A stretch of DNA of 64,000 bases from the NCBI GenBank assembly GCA_024655885.1, contig JANLFN010000006.1, positions 62,001 to 126,000 of the forward strand, read 5' to 3'. The position numbers were made by a program, and so were the translations under genes. The stretch's first letter is position 1, and the number at the start of each line of letters is the position of its first letter. The notes beneath the pieces were generated by a model, which saw only the letters and a list, made by a program, of their open reading frames with translations, made no database searches and was not told the DNA's origin. Below are positions 1-10,129 of this stretch, piece by piece. Source of the stretch: Eubacteriales bacterium. Its GTDB lineage: Bacteria; Bacillota; Clostridia; Acetivibrionales; JANLFN01.

Positions 1-63
1 CGGTTCTTCACTTTGCATAATAAAGAGCCATCCCCGCCTTTGTTTATCCCTATCTAAATTCAT
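1..63 (-). CDS. 5' end of an unidentified gene, cut by window edge
   Basis: An ATG at 61-63 on the minus strand opens a frame that stays open to the window edge (begins MNLDRDKQRRGW). A GGAAAGGG stretch sits just upstream and could be a ribosome binding site. The start overlaps the end of the frameshifted extension of the upstream gene by a few bases, as in tightly packed operons. Only 21 codons are visible and I recognise no family. It may be a real gene or chance. Confidence 0.3.
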   Translation of the reverse strand, partial: MNLDRDKQRRGWLFIMQSEEP

Positions 64-213
64 AGCACCCTTTCCATTGGATGCATTCACCGCGGCTCAA
101 TTTTTTCCCGGGACCCCCGATCAGGTTGAAATAGGTTTTTCCATAGGCCTCGGTAAATACGGTAGGCTGGTTCGGACCAATGCTTTCAAATCTTCCAACC
201 GTCCCTGAATTTA
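50..213 (-). other. Out-of-frame C-terminal continuation of the 211-1053 gene
   Basis: Just before the stop of the 211-1053 frame, shifting by one base gives a protein-like continuation (DGLKIVNSGTVGRFESIGPN...) that runs about 50 residues to a TAG at 50-52. The shift point is an AAA run (ATCATAAAGATGG); one more A would give a smooth IIKDGLKIV reading. This suggests a recent frameshift or a base-call error in a homopolymer, so the full protein would be about 333 residues. Seen in sequence; whether it is mutation or error cannot be told. Confidence 0.5.
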
Positions 214-1053
214 CAATTTTGAGGCCATCTTTATGATGAGGCTGGCGGCAAATTCCCCCTTTACCGTGCCTGAAGGCCCTGCATTTTGAAGCCAGTATTC
301 GGGGCTCTCGATGATCCCTTTTTCATGCAGCAGCTTTACGGCATCTTCCAGATTTTTATAGTAATTTTCCCGTATGGCAGCCAGCTGCACGCTGTTTGAC
401 CCCTGGTAGCTCCAATAGCTGAAAACAGGGGTTCTTGCGGCCCGGCACATGGCGTTAAAATCCTGTATCTCTTGGGGTGTGGCGTCTCCTGATATTTGCC
501 CGATAGGGTAAATGGGAATTTTATACTGGCTGTACTGCTGTATGGACGTATTGAAGGCCTTCTCCAGGGGCCAGCGCATATAAGACCAGTAAATCTGGGG
601 CATTGCAAATTTGCTGTATTTTGAGAAAATATCGTAGGGCAGAGGATGGTAATTGGGTATGGCAAAGGACGTATAGCCGATGGGTACGCTGCTGTCCTTG
701 ATCCCAAGCATCAATTTTTCTGCTGCATCCCTCATGTTCCTGTTCTCAAATTCCACCTCCACATCAGCCACATAGAAATCCGCCCCGTTGGAAATGGACT
801 CCCTTATAGCTGCAATCTCCCCGTTTATATTTTTTCCGTAACAGTATCCCCACGCTCCGCATTTCAAGCCGTAAGTCTTGATATTTTTGATCATTTGTGC
901 CTGCTGCCATACACTTGTGCCATCATGGGTTTTTATAATATAGCCTGCCAGACCTAATTCCTTCGCTTTGTGTGCTAGCTTGCTTATATCCCCGTTTTCG
1001 CTGTATTTTATCTCGCATATCCAAACATATTTGCCTTGCATAGAATTCAACAA
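211..1053 (-). CDS. TIM-barrel glycosidase-like cell-wall protein, probably frameshifted
   Basis: The 280-residue product has the look of a GH25-like or related TIM-barrel hydrolase domain. It has alternating strands and helices with acidic strand ends (FYVADVEVEFE), a YTSFA strand and a PQIYWSY strand. A short tail (LHEKGIIESPEYW) follows, of a type common after clostridial and phage peptidoglycan hydrolases. No signal peptide is seen. The stop at 211 appears premature because coding continues in another frame to position 50. The start is unsettled: the frame opens at TTG codons right after a GGGAGGGG box, while the first ATG is at 1041. The acidic residues would be the catalytic candidates. 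Specificity is unknown; a lysozyme-like role is inference only. Confidence 0.55.
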   Translation of the reverse strand: MLNSMQGKYVWICEIKYSENGDISKLAHKAKELGLAGYIIKTHDGTSVWQQAQMIKNIKTYGLKCGAWGYCYGKNINGEIAAIRESISNGADFYVADVEVEFENRNMRDAAEKLMLGIKDSSVPIGYTSFAIPNYHPLPYDIFSKYSKFAMPQIYWSYMRWPLEKAFNTSIQQYSQYKIPIYPIGQISGDATPQEIQDFNAMCRAARTPVFSYWSYQGSNSVQLAAIRENYYKNLEDAVKLLHEKGIIESPEYWLQNAGPSGTVKGEFAASLIIKMASKL

Positions 1054-1176
1054 CCCCTCCCAAAATTAATACGGTGTTATTTAATAATACGCCGCATCCC
1101 TATCCAATATGAAAACAATCAAACCTGTTTCAAATTATATGTTTTGCGGTAAAACCGCGCTGCCCTTTAAACCGCT

Positions 1177-4100
1177 TTATTCCTCTTTCCCCATGACCAC
1201 CTGGATAACATGCTTTACGCCATCCCTGGCAAGACTTATGGGGTCATTTCTCCCAACGGCCCTTCCATCCACAGTGATGCTTCTTACCCCCCTGTTCACT
1301 CCTTCCGGGTTGCTGAAGTTTATTTCATAAGTGGTACCGTTCATTTGGTATTTCACCCTGTATTCCTTCCAGCCTGCGGGTATGCAGGGGTCAATCTTTA
1401 TTCCGCCTTCCGACCTCTTGATGCCCAGGATATACTCTACCCCTACCCTGTACATCCAACCCGCGGCCCCCGTATACCAGGTCCATCCGCCCCTTCCGGT
1501 GTGAGGCTGGACCGCCAGTACGTCCGCCGCCATAACATAGGGTTCTACCTTGTACCTGGACACCTCGATGGGAGTCCGGGCATGGTTTATGGGATTGATC
1601 AAATGGTACAGCTCCCACGCCTTATCGCCTTTGCCCAGTGCGGCAAAGGCAAGTATTACCCAGGCTGCCGCATGGGTGTACTGTCCTCCGTTCTCCCTCA
1701 CTCCCGGCACATAGCCCTTGATGTACCCCGGATTCAGCCTCCCTTCGTCGAAAGGGGGCTCCAGAAGCTTAATGATCCCTTCCCCGGTGTCTACCAGGTA
1801 TTTCTCTACGGCGTTCATGGCCTCTTCCGCACGCCGGGGTCTGGCTGCGCCCGAGATGGCCGACCAGGACTGGGAAATGGAGTCTATCATGCATTCCTCA
1901 TTCTGTACCGAGCCCAGGGGAGTTCCGTCATCAAAATACGCCCTGCGGTACCAGCTTCCGTCCCAGGCGTTCGCTTCAATGGCATTTAAAATTTCCGCGG
2001 CTGCGGCCTCATACCGTCTGGCCCTCTCATCGTCCTTTTTCACAAGGCATATAGGAACAAACCTGTTCAAAATAACATACAGGAACCATCCCAGCCATAC
2101 ACTCTCCCCCCTGCCCCTGTTTCCCACCATATTCATACCGTCGTTCCAGTCCCCGGACCCCATCAGGGGCAGTCCGTGATCTCCAAACCTCAGGGCCTTT
2201 TCAACCGCCCTTATGCAGTGCTCGTACAGCGTAGCCCCTTCCGCAGACACGCGGGGCGCATCATATTTTTCATTTTCGCCCTCTTTAAGGGGGTCACCCT
2301 CCAGGAAGGGTGTCTTTTCCTCCAGGATGCCCCAGTCTCCTGTACACCGTATATAATCGGCGGTTACATAAGCAAGCCACAGAAGGTCGTCAGAATATCG
2401 GGTGCGTATTCCCTTTCCGGTGTCCGGATGCCACCAGTGCTGCACATCCCCTTCCACAAACTGCCTGGAGGCGTGAAGAAGGATCTGCCGGCGGGTAAGC
2501 TCAGGCCAGGCGTACACCAGCGCCATGGAATCCTGCAGCTGATCCCTGTAGCCGTAAGCACCGCCGCACTGGTAAAAAGCGGATCTGGACCACATGCGGC
2601 ACGCAGTGACCTGGTATAAAAGCCATCCGTTCAACAGGATATCCATGGATGGGTCGGGGGTTGTCACCTGGATTGTTTCAAGCTTATCCTTCCAGAACCC
2701 GGCCGCCTCAAGGCACGCCTTCTTTGCTTGGGCAGCATCCCTGTATTTTTGCGCAATTCGAAGGGCTTCCTCTTCATTCTTACCCTGTCCCAGAAGGAAT
2801 ACCACTTCCTTCTCCTCGCCTCCCTCAAGCTGAAGCTTTGCCTGCAGCACCGCACAGGGGTCGAAACCGGCCCCTGTCCTGCCTGAAAGCCCTGCTTTTT
2901 TCAGGCCTGCGGGTTCTTTCACACTTCCGTTCGGCCCTATAAATTCAAACCTGTCTCCGGTACAGCCGCACTCCTTTAACGAGGAGCCGATGACTGCGGT
3001 CCTGTCCCGAAAATCGCTGTTAAACACGTTTTTTATAAACAGCAGCCCCGTTCCTTTGTGGAACCGGGTCACAATGTACTGTGCCGTGGACTCATCCGTG
3101 ACCCCCATGACGGGCCTGATATAATACGTTATGGATAATTTTTTAAGGGATGAGGAGGTGTTTTTCAATTTTATAATACTGATCTTTACCGGGTCTTCCA
3201 CCGGCACAAAAACAGTAAGCTGCTGCTCTATATGGTGGCTGTGATGCTCAAAGGCCGTATATCCGAAGCCATGCCTGACGGTATAGGTTCCCCGTTCCCT
3301 TACGGGCATAGGGGTGATGCTCCAAAAATCTCCTGTGTTTTCGTCCCGGATATACAGCACTTCCCCCGGCAAGTCGGAAACGGGGTCGTTGGACCAGGGA
3401 GTAAGCTTGTTTTCACGGCTGTTTTCAGCCCAGACATAGCCCGAACCGGACTCAGATACCTGGAATCCGAAGCGGCTGTTGGAAATCACGTTGATCCAGG
3501 GTGCAGGCGTATGCTGGCCTTCTCTCAGCCGGATTACATATTCCTTGCCGTCGGAACTGAATCCACCAATTCCGTTAAAGTACTGCAGCCTGTGAGATTC
3601 AGCCCCATGAAGCCCACCGGAGCTTCTCTCTTCTCCGGGAATTGTGCCGACTGCCGCAGAAGCCGAAGGTGCTGCGGGGAAGGATACCTTTCCCTCGCTG
3701 CTTTCCATTTTCATCTGTTCTTCCACAGGTCCTCCGTCACCCCTGAGCATGATGCGGGCTGCGGTACACAGCAGAGTGATGTCCTCTTCCGACATTTGCT
3801 TTGAGCTGCGTATAAATACGCCGCCCCTCCTGTCCTGCAAATCCCTGGCATGACTTGCGGCTACGGCATCCCTCACCACCTCCATGAGGGGCTGCATATA
3901 GCCGTCCTCATCCTCAAGCAGCACTACCAGATCCACGTTTAGGCCCTTCATCCTCCAGTACTCATGGGCTTTAAGCATCCAGTCCACCAGGTCTATCTCA
4001 TCCCTGCTTTTAATGCGTACCAGCACCAGGGGCAGGTCCCCGGAAATTCCAAAAGGCCACAGGTCCGGCTGTCCTTTGACATTCCTTTCAATGATCCCTT

Positions 4101-7100
4101 CCCACCGCCTCCTGAGCGGGCTGGGAAACAGCAATAGGGGAATCATGTTTAAATACTGCTCCACATCCTCCGCTCTAAACCCCAGATACCTGGACTCCAC
4201 CTGGCTGCGGGTCCAGGAGAGTTCAAAGGCCCGTTCAGCGGCTTTCAGATCGCCGTATTTCTCCGCCAGTTCAAGAGCATTTTTACGCGTTTCCGAAACC
4301 GCCACTACATAGGAGATCCTCACGGTCTGCCCCGGCTCTATCTTTACCCTTCCCCTTATGCTCATAATGGGGTCAAGCACGGCACCCACCGTATTGGTGA
4401 GGGGCTGGTCCGCATCCATAGCCAGGGGGTTGGAGAGGTCCCGGTTCCTTCCTATGAATTTAGACCGGTCGGTTTCATACTGTATGTTTCCCACCGTCTC
4501 CCCTTCCACCGACAAAGTATGTATGGCCCACAGGGGTTTTTCCGATGCACTTCTCGGCTTTCTCCAGGCTATCAGGCAGTTGGAGCAGGGTAAAAACTCG
4601 GTGCGGACAAAAAGGTTGCTGAAGGCGGGGTGGGCAGCGTCCGCATCGGGGTGGGCAAGCACTACCTCCAGGTAACTGGTGACCTCCATCACCCTGGGGT
4701 GCTGGCTCCTGTTGGTCAGGGACACCCTTCTTATCTCCGCATTGTCTTCGGGGGACACCACAATTTCGGTATGGGTCTCAATATTGCCGTCCTTCCGCAT
4801 AAATTCGGCCTTGTCCGGCGAAAAAACGACGCTGTATCTCTCGGGGACCGTGTTGCAGGGTTCAAATGTAGCCGACCACATTTCGTTGGAATTAATATTC
4901 TGGACATACAGGATAAAGCCTCCGTTAAAGTCCCTGAGGCTTCCCCTCCACCTGGACACGGCCGCACCGCTATTCCGGCTGTAGCCTGAACCCCTGTCGG
5001 TAACCATGACGGAATAGCTCCCGTTGGAAAGAATGTGCACATGGGGCAGCGGTGAGTCCGGTATGCCGTATGTCCTGACAACCTCCCCCTCCTCCTGCTC
5101 CACTTTTTTCGCGGAGACAGGCTCCGCACTGTGCTCTTTGTTGAAGACCACGCCCAGGGGGACCCTTTCCTGGAGCAGGAGCTCCGCCGACTTTATGATG
5201 GGATTGGCGTGAAACCGGTTTTGCATGATGTTGCCGTTAATAAAATTGTTCAGTGCAATCATGCTCATCCCCTGATGATGCGCCATAAAACTTTTCACAA
5301 TATTGCCTCTGCTGTCCTTTAAAAACCTCCGGCTGGTATAGTCTATGGCCTCATAAAACCCGAATGCCCCTTCCAGCCCCCGGGCCTTCAGCTTTTTCAT
5401 ATTTTCCACCGCCCCCGGCGGGTCAACGGCCAGTGCCAGTACGGTGGCATAGGGCGCCACCACCAGGTCATTCCCCAGGCCTCTCTTGAGCCCCAGCTCA
5501 GGGACCCCGAAGGCCTTGTACTGGTAGTTCAGGTTTAAATCAAAAGCGCTGAAGCCCGACTCGGAAATGCCCCAGGGCACATTCCTCAGCCGGCAGTACT
5601 CCTTTTGATTTTTCACTACAAAAGAATATGTCTCGTCCAGCAGGGTGTTTTCGTAGTTTTTCATGATGAGCAGGGGCATGAGGTACTCAAACATGGTGCC
5701 GGTCCAGGATACCAGCCCCTTGAAGCCGTCAATCATGGTGAGCATCCTTCCCAGCCTGAACCAGTGCCTCTGGTCGATTTCCCTCCTGGCCACGGCGATA
5801 AAGCTTGTCTGTCTTGCTTCGGAAGCAAGCAGGTCATAATAGGATTTGCTCAAATGTCCCTCTTCCACGTTGTAGCCGATGGAAAAAAGCTGGCGCTTGG
5901 GGTCGAAAAGAGGTCTAAACTCCATGCTGCCTACCAGGGATTGTATTCTCATTATCAGGTCCTCAAATAAAGATTTTGCGTCGGTGACCCTGTTTAAGGC
6001 TTCTGATATGATTCCCTTCAGTTTGATGAGGGAATAGGCCTCCACCCTTTCCTCCGCCGGCAGGTTTTCCATAATTTCTTCCCTGCCGCCATACCCTTTT
6101 TCGGCGATAACTTTGTCTATGTCCGTTAAAACCCGGGTGTACGCCTCAAATAGCCCCTGCAGGGACGGATCTGCGCCGATTCGGGCCAATACTGCGTCAA
6201 GCAGCTGGCCTGCGGCCTTTCCGTTTGAGCCGGGAGCCACCGTAACCTCCCCGCAGAGTTCTCCCTCCTCCGCGGACGCCTCTGCCAGGTTTCGGGACAG
6301 AAGGGCCGGCGGAATCAATTGGCTTATCTCCGTCTTAAATGAATTCATCATGGATAAGGCCTTGTTTTCCCACAGCAGGCAGGCGGTCTTGCTCTCTTCA
6401 TGCTTCCTGTAAATGCTGCAGGAAATACGGTCTATAGCTGCGGCCCATGCCTTGAGGTCCACCATCCCGCTTGAAAAGGCCTCAAGAAGAACCGACGTGT
6501 CCACTTTCTCCCCCGGTTCCCCCCTCTCTTCATTTAAAAGGCCCAGAGTATCCCCTATCCCAAGGGCCATATGGATATCCACCAGAGGCCTTTTGATATA
6601 CTCCTTCAGCCCCTGTTCAAGGACCATCAGATAGCCGATGAAGTTCCCGCTGTCAACGGTGGAGACATACAGGGGGCGTAAAGTGTTCAGGGTCACCGTG
6701 TCATACCAGTTATAAAGATGTCCGTTCCATTTGTCCATTTTTTCAATGGTCAAAATAGTATTGCGGATCCTCTCACCCATTTCCACCGTGCCTATATACC
6801 CGAGGTCGCGGGCAGCCATGATGGATATGAGAAGCAGTCCTATGTTTGTAGGCGATGTCCTGTGGGTGATGCCCCTGGGAGGGTCTTCCTGGTAGTTGTC
6901 CGGGGGGAGAAAGTTTTCTCCGCTGCCTGCGAAGGTATCAAAGTAATCCCATGTCTTTCTTGCAAGCCTTCTCAGCTCCCGGATATCCTCCTGGGGCACC
7001 GCCTGCTTTTCTTTTGAATACGGTTTACTGATAGCATAGGCGATGAATGGGGATGAGCTCCAGATTACAAACAGCAGCACAGCCAGAGGCAGGGCTCCGG

Positions 7101-10041
7101 GTAACAGCAGTGCGGCAAGGGCCACAACGGCCGCTCCCCATAAGGCCGAAACCCACATTCTTTTCCAGAAGCTTTTCAGGTCGTTTTTCAGGCTGGACTC
7201 CATATCGGCGGCCGTTACCCACTCCAGCAGGTTCTTCCTGGTAAAAAGCACCCTGCCCAGGGTTCTCAAAATGGCATCGGACATCATGTAGGCCTGGTAA
7301 GGTAGAAAAGCAAACAGGATGGCTGTTTGATAGAAAAGGGCTTTCATGCCGTATAAAATAGTGCAGCTCATTTTTTGCCTGCAAATCCGGGTTTTTCCTG
7401 AAAACAGCGTATTAACCCCGTAGGAGATGATAGGGGTTGCAGCGGTCAGCAGGGCAAATCCAAACCAGACCAGCACACTGCCCGGCAGAATCCCGAAGCC
7501 CAGTGTGATTAAAAGGATCAGGGAGAGGCTGTTAAGGCTCCTGCGCATATTATCAACGATTTTCCACTTGGAAATGGCTGAGAGGGGGTTTGGAACAACT
7601 TTTCCCGATTCATCCCTCACTCTTGCTCCAAGCCAGGGCAGCAGTTGCCAGTCCCCCCTGACCCATCGGTGCAGCCTCATAATATAAGCGTTGTACCTTG
7701 CGGGATAGCCGTCCACAAGCTCAATATCGGTTACCAGTCCCGCCCTCACATAGCAGCCTTCCAGCAGATCATGGCTCAATACGGTGTTCTGGGGGATGGA
7801 GCTTTGCAGGATATCCCTGAATATATCCACTTCATAGATCCCTTTTCCCGTAAAAATCCCCTCACCGAATATATCCTGGTACACATCCGAAACCGCAGTG
7901 GTATATGGGTCTATACCTCCCTGTCCCGCAAAAATGCGTGTAAAAAACGTGCTGTTGGCGCTGTTGATGCTCACGCCCACCCGCGGCTGAAGGAGCCCGT
8001 ATCCCTCCACCACCGTTCCCTTTTTTCTGTCCACCACAGCCCTGTTCATGGGGTGGGCCAGGGTGCCGATCAGCCTCTTTGCCGCTCCCATGGGGAGGCT
8101 GGTATCCGCATCCAGGGTTATGACATACCTGATAAAAGGCACCTCTGACGGATCAACACTGGAAATGGAATAACTGGTATCCCGGGCGCCCCTAAGCAGG
8201 TTGTTCAGTTCATAGATAGCGCCTCTTTTGCGCTCCCATCCGATCCACTTTCCCTGTTTCGGGTTATACTGCCTGTGCCTGTGGAAAAAGTAAAATATAT
8301 CCCTGTCTCCCGTTTTGTAGCGGCTGTTTAGATCCCTTATCCCTTCCAGTGCCGCGGCGGTAATTTTTTCATCCTCAGGCGTGCTCTTCCTGTCTGAATC
8401 CTTATAGTCTCCCACCAGGGCAAAATACAGGTTACGCTCCTGATTGGCAAGAAAAAAAACTTCCATTTGCTCCAAAAGCTCCTTAACCCGTTTTTCACTG
8501 GGAAGCAGCGTAGGAATAATCACCATGGTGCTCAGTTCCTCCGGTATCCCCTCTTTTAACTCCAGCTTGGGGAATTTATACGGGCGGTAGATATGACTGG
8601 CTATGCAGTTGACCAGTGCCACGGCCAGATCACTTGCCGGCACCAGTACGGCCAGCCCTGCCGCAACTGTCCTGACTGCCGTCAAAGATGCGGACTGCCG
8701 CCAGGCATAGCACACAAAGCCCAGCGTTATCAACACTGTGGCGGCAGCGATAGATCCAATGTAGACCTCCGCAGGATGCCGTTTTAAAGCGCGCACCAGA
8801 ATCCTTAAGCCTTCGGGCTTGTATCCTATTTTATTTTCAAGGCATTTTTTCCCTTTACCTATTAAATAATATCCTATATGCCTCTCCACCGCCGCGGGGT
8901 CGTCCGTTTCCTTTTCGGCAGCACACTCCACCGCTTTCCTGGCCACATTGATCTCCGAAGTGTCAAATTTTTGGGCCAGTTTTTCTATTTCATGCCTGTA
9001 GTGGTCCCTTGACTCAAAGTCCATGCAGGAATAGACACCCGCCGGGTCCTGTTCCAGGATACACTCCACCTGGCTTAAGGAGTCGAATATTTCGGCCCAG
9101 TCGGTGTTTGAAACCAGTCTCAGGCTTGTGATGGTATTCCCGAGAGAAACCTGCCTGGAAGCCTGCAGCTGGTGTTCCAGCGACGTCATCCTATCGATGG
9201 ATGAGTTTTGCTCCGACAGCTTCATATCAAGAAAATGTATCACAGTGGAAAACTTATTTCCCTGTTTTCTCAACCTCCTCAGCAGGTACTCCACAAAGGA
9301 GGGGCTTATTTCGCCTCCGGCGTCCAGGCTCCTTTTTATCACGCCAAGCAGCCCATCTTCGGTGCCGCCGGAAGCGGCGCTGATTTCATCTGCCGTTTTA
9401 TCCGCTTTATGCCATTGCTGTTGTGATTCCAGCACCTTTTCACAAATATTCCTGATATTCTCAATCAATGCAATTCTCAGCATAACGGCCAGTGCCCATA
9501 ATTCACCCACAGACAGCAGCGCTTGGGACTGGTAAGCCTCTATGAAAGCAGTCAATGTCCTTTCATCAATCCTGCCGTCGGTATGGGCCACCAGTTCAAG
9601 GGCTATGGCATACACCCTTGGATATCCGGCCAAATGCCCGCTTTTTAACACCGGAAGTTCGGTACTATGTCTGTTTGAAAGGTTTTTTCTAATGTCCTTC
9701 ACCTGTTCTTCAATGATGTAAAAATTGTCCAGCAGCCACTCCGCCGCAGGTGCCGTAGCAAATGTATCCTTTATGTCACGGTTTAGGGCCTTGTATACCT
9801 CCGAAATAAATGAAAAATTTTCATTCATCCTGGGGAGCAGCTGTTGAGAGCTTTTCCTCTTTTTCTCCACCACGTGGCTTCTTGCAATATCCACGGCATG
9901 TTTTTCCAGTTCGTCCGGTGAAAGCATTGTGTCCTTTATTTCAATAAATTCCTTTTTCCTGTTGAATGTCATTAAAACCAGCAAAAGTATGACCAATCCG
10001 CCTAAAACTGCATAAGTAGCAACAATTATCATCAAACTCAT
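1177..10041 (-). CDS. Cyclic beta-1,2-glucan synthase (GT84 plus GH94)
   Basis: This giant 2,954-residue membrane enzyme matches the NdvB/ChvB family, which builds beta-1,2-glucan from UDP-glucose, trims it and closes it into a ring. In order: an N-terminal membrane helix; a helix pair near residues 430-480; the GT84 transferase with LDADTS near 640 and RLHRWVRGDWQ near 795; more helices near 850-990; a glycoamylase-like domain near 1420-1550 (REIDQRHWFRLGRM, VPWGISESG); two beta-sandwich domains near 1670 and 2150; and the GH94 barrel with GSGDWNDGMN near 2630, which carries the acid residue. Length fits the family (about 2,800-2,900). It is followed by no gene in the same operon; an LtaS-like gene lies 88 bp upstream on the same strand. 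In Proteobacteria the product is periplasmic; here it would be exported or wall-associated (inference). Confidence 0.93.
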   Translation of the reverse strand: MSLMIIVATYAVLGGLVILLLVLMTFNRKKEFIEIKDTMLSPDELEKHAVDIARSHVVEKKRKSSQQLLPRMNENFSFISEVYKALNRDIKDTFATAPAAEWLLDNFYIIEEQVKDIRKNLSNRHSTELPVLKSGHLAGYPRVYAIALELVAHTDGRIDERTLTAFIEAYQSQALLSVGELWALAVMLRIALIENIRNICEKVLESQQQWHKADKTADEISAASGGTEDGLLGVIKRSLDAGGEISPSFVEYLLRRLRKQGNKFSTVIHFLDMKLSEQNSSIDRMTSLEHQLQASRQVSLGNTITSLRLVSNTDWAEIFDSLSQVECILEQDPAGVYSCMDFESRDHYRHEIEKLAQKFDTSEINVARKAVECAAEKETDDPAAVERHIGYYLIGKGKKCLENKIGYKPEGLRILVRALKRHPAEVYIGSIAAATVLITLGFVCYAWRQSASLTAVRTVAAGLAVLVPASDLAVALVNCIASHIYRPYKFPKLELKEGIPEELSTMVIIPTLLPSEKRVKELLEQMEVFFLANQERNLYFALVGDYKDSDRKSTPEDEKITAAALEGIRDLNSRYKTGDRDIFYFFHRHRQYNPKQGKWIGWERKRGAIYELNNLLRGARDTSYSISSVDPSEVPFIRYVITLDADTSLPMGAAKRLIGTLAHPMNRAVVDRKKGTVVEGYGLLQPRVGVSINSANSTFFTRIFAGQGGIDPYTTAVSDVYQDIFGEGIFTGKGIYEVDIFRDILQSSIPQNTVLSHDLLEGCYVRAGLVTDIELVDGYPARYNAYIMRLHRWVRGDWQLLPWLGARVRDESGKVVPNPLSAISKWKIVDNMRRSLNSLSLILLITLGFGILPGSVLVWFGFALLTAATPIISYGVNTLFSGKTRICRQKMSCTILYGMKALFYQTAILFAFLPYQAYMMSDAILRTLGRVLFTRKNLLEWVTAADMESSLKNDLKSFWKRMWVSALWGAAVVALAALLLPGALPLAVLLFVIWSSSPFIAYAISKPYSKEKQAVPQEDIRELRRLARKTWDYFDTFAGSGENFLPPDNYQEDPPRGITHRTSPTNIGLLLISIMAARDLGYIGTVEMGERIRNTILTIEKMDKWNGHLYNWYDTVTLNTLRPLYVSTVDSGNFIGYLMVLEQGLKEYIKRPLVDIHMALGIGDTLGLLNEERGEPGEKVDTSVLLEAFSSGMVDLKAWAAAIDRISCSIYRKHEESKTACLLWENKALSMMNSFKTEISQLIPPALLSRNLAEASAEEGELCGEVTVAPGSNGKAAGQLLDAVLARIGADPSLQGLFEAYTRVLTDIDKVIAEKGYGGREEIMENLPAEERVEAYSLIKLKGIISEALNRVTDAKSLFEDLIMRIQSLVGSMEFRPLFDPKRQLFSIGYNVEEGHLSKSYYDLLASEARQTSFIAVARREIDQRHWFRLGRMLTMIDGFKGLVSWTGTMFEYLMPLLIMKNYENTLLDETYSFVVKNQKEYCRLRNVPWGISESGFSAFDLNLNYQYKAFGVPELGLKRGLGNDLVVAPYATVLALAVDPPGAVENMKKLKARGLEGAFGFYEAIDYTSRRFLKDSRGNIVKSFMAHHQGMSMIALNNFINGNIMQNRFHANPIIKSAELLLQERVPLGVVFNKEHSAEPVSAKKVEQEEGEVVRTYGIPDSPLPHVHILSNGSYSVMVTDRGSGYSRNSGAAVSRWRGSLRDFNGGFILYVQNINSNEMWSATFEPCNTVPERYSVVFSPDKAEFMRKDGNIETHTEIVVSPEDNAEIRRVSLTNRSQHPRVMEVTSYLEVVLAHPDADAAHPAFSNLFVRTEFLPCSNCLIAWRKPRSASEKPLWAIHTLSVEGETVGNIQYETDRSKFIGRNRDLSNPLAMDADQPLTNTVGAVLDPIMSIRGRVKIEPGQTVRISYVVAVSETRKNALELAEKYGDLKAAERAFELSWTRSQVESRYLGFRAEDVEQYLNMIPLLLFPSPLRRRWEGIIERNVKGQPDLWPFGISGDLPLVLVRIKSRDEIDLVDWMLKAHEYWRMKGLNVDLVVLLEDEDGYMQPLMEVVRDAVAASHARDLQDRRGGVFIRSSKQMSEEDITLLCTAARIMLRGDGGPVEEQMKMESSEGKVSFPAAPSASAAVGTIPGEERSSGGLHGAESHRLQYFNGIGGFSSDGKEYVIRLREGQHTPAPWINVISNSRFGFQVSESGSGYVWAENSRENKLTPWSNDPVSDLPGEVLYIRDENTGDFWSITPMPVRERGTYTVRHGFGYTAFEHHSHHIEQQLTVFVPVEDPVKISIIKLKNTSSSLKKLSITYYIRPVMGVTDESTAQYIVTRFHKGTGLLFIKNVFNSDFRDRTAVIGSSLKECGCTGDRFEFIGPNGSVKEPAGLKKAGLSGRTGAGFDPCAVLQAKLQLEGGEEKEVVFLLGQGKNEEEALRIAQKYRDAAQAKKACLEAAGFWKDKLETIQVTTPDPSMDILLNGWLLYQVTACRMWSRSAFYQCGGAYGYRDQLQDSMALVYAWPELTRRQILLHASRQFVEGDVQHWWHPDTGKGIRTRYSDDLLWLAYVTADYIRCTGDWGILEEKTPFLEGDPLKEGENEKYDAPRVSAEGATLYEHCIRAVEKALRFGDHGLPLMGSGDWNDGMNMVGNRGRGESVWLGWFLYVILNRFVPICLVKKDDERARRYEAAAAEILNAIEANAWDGSWYRRAYFDDGTPLGSVQNEECMIDSISQSWSAISGAARPRRAEEAMNAVEKYLVDTGEGIIKLLEPPFDEGRLNPGYIKGYVPGVRENGGQYTHAAAWVILAFAALGKGDKAWELYHLINPINHARTPIEVSRYKVEPYVMAADVLAVQPHTGRGGWTWYTGAAGWMYRVGVEYILGIKRSEGGIKIDPCIPAGWKEYRVKYQMNGTTYEINFSNPEGVNRGVRSITVDGRAVGRNDPISLARDGVKHVIQVVMGKEE

Positions 10042-10129
10042 TGAAGTCTATCACCATTCCATGTTATTTAAATTAATGCAATCAGCAATATCATTCCCTG
10101 ATTTTGAGGGATTCATAATAACTGCCACA

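Noticed and set aside
3232-3804. 190-residue plus-strand ORF within the glucan synthase
   Set aside because: Antisense shadow; the 2,954-residue frame is intact and well motif-supported.
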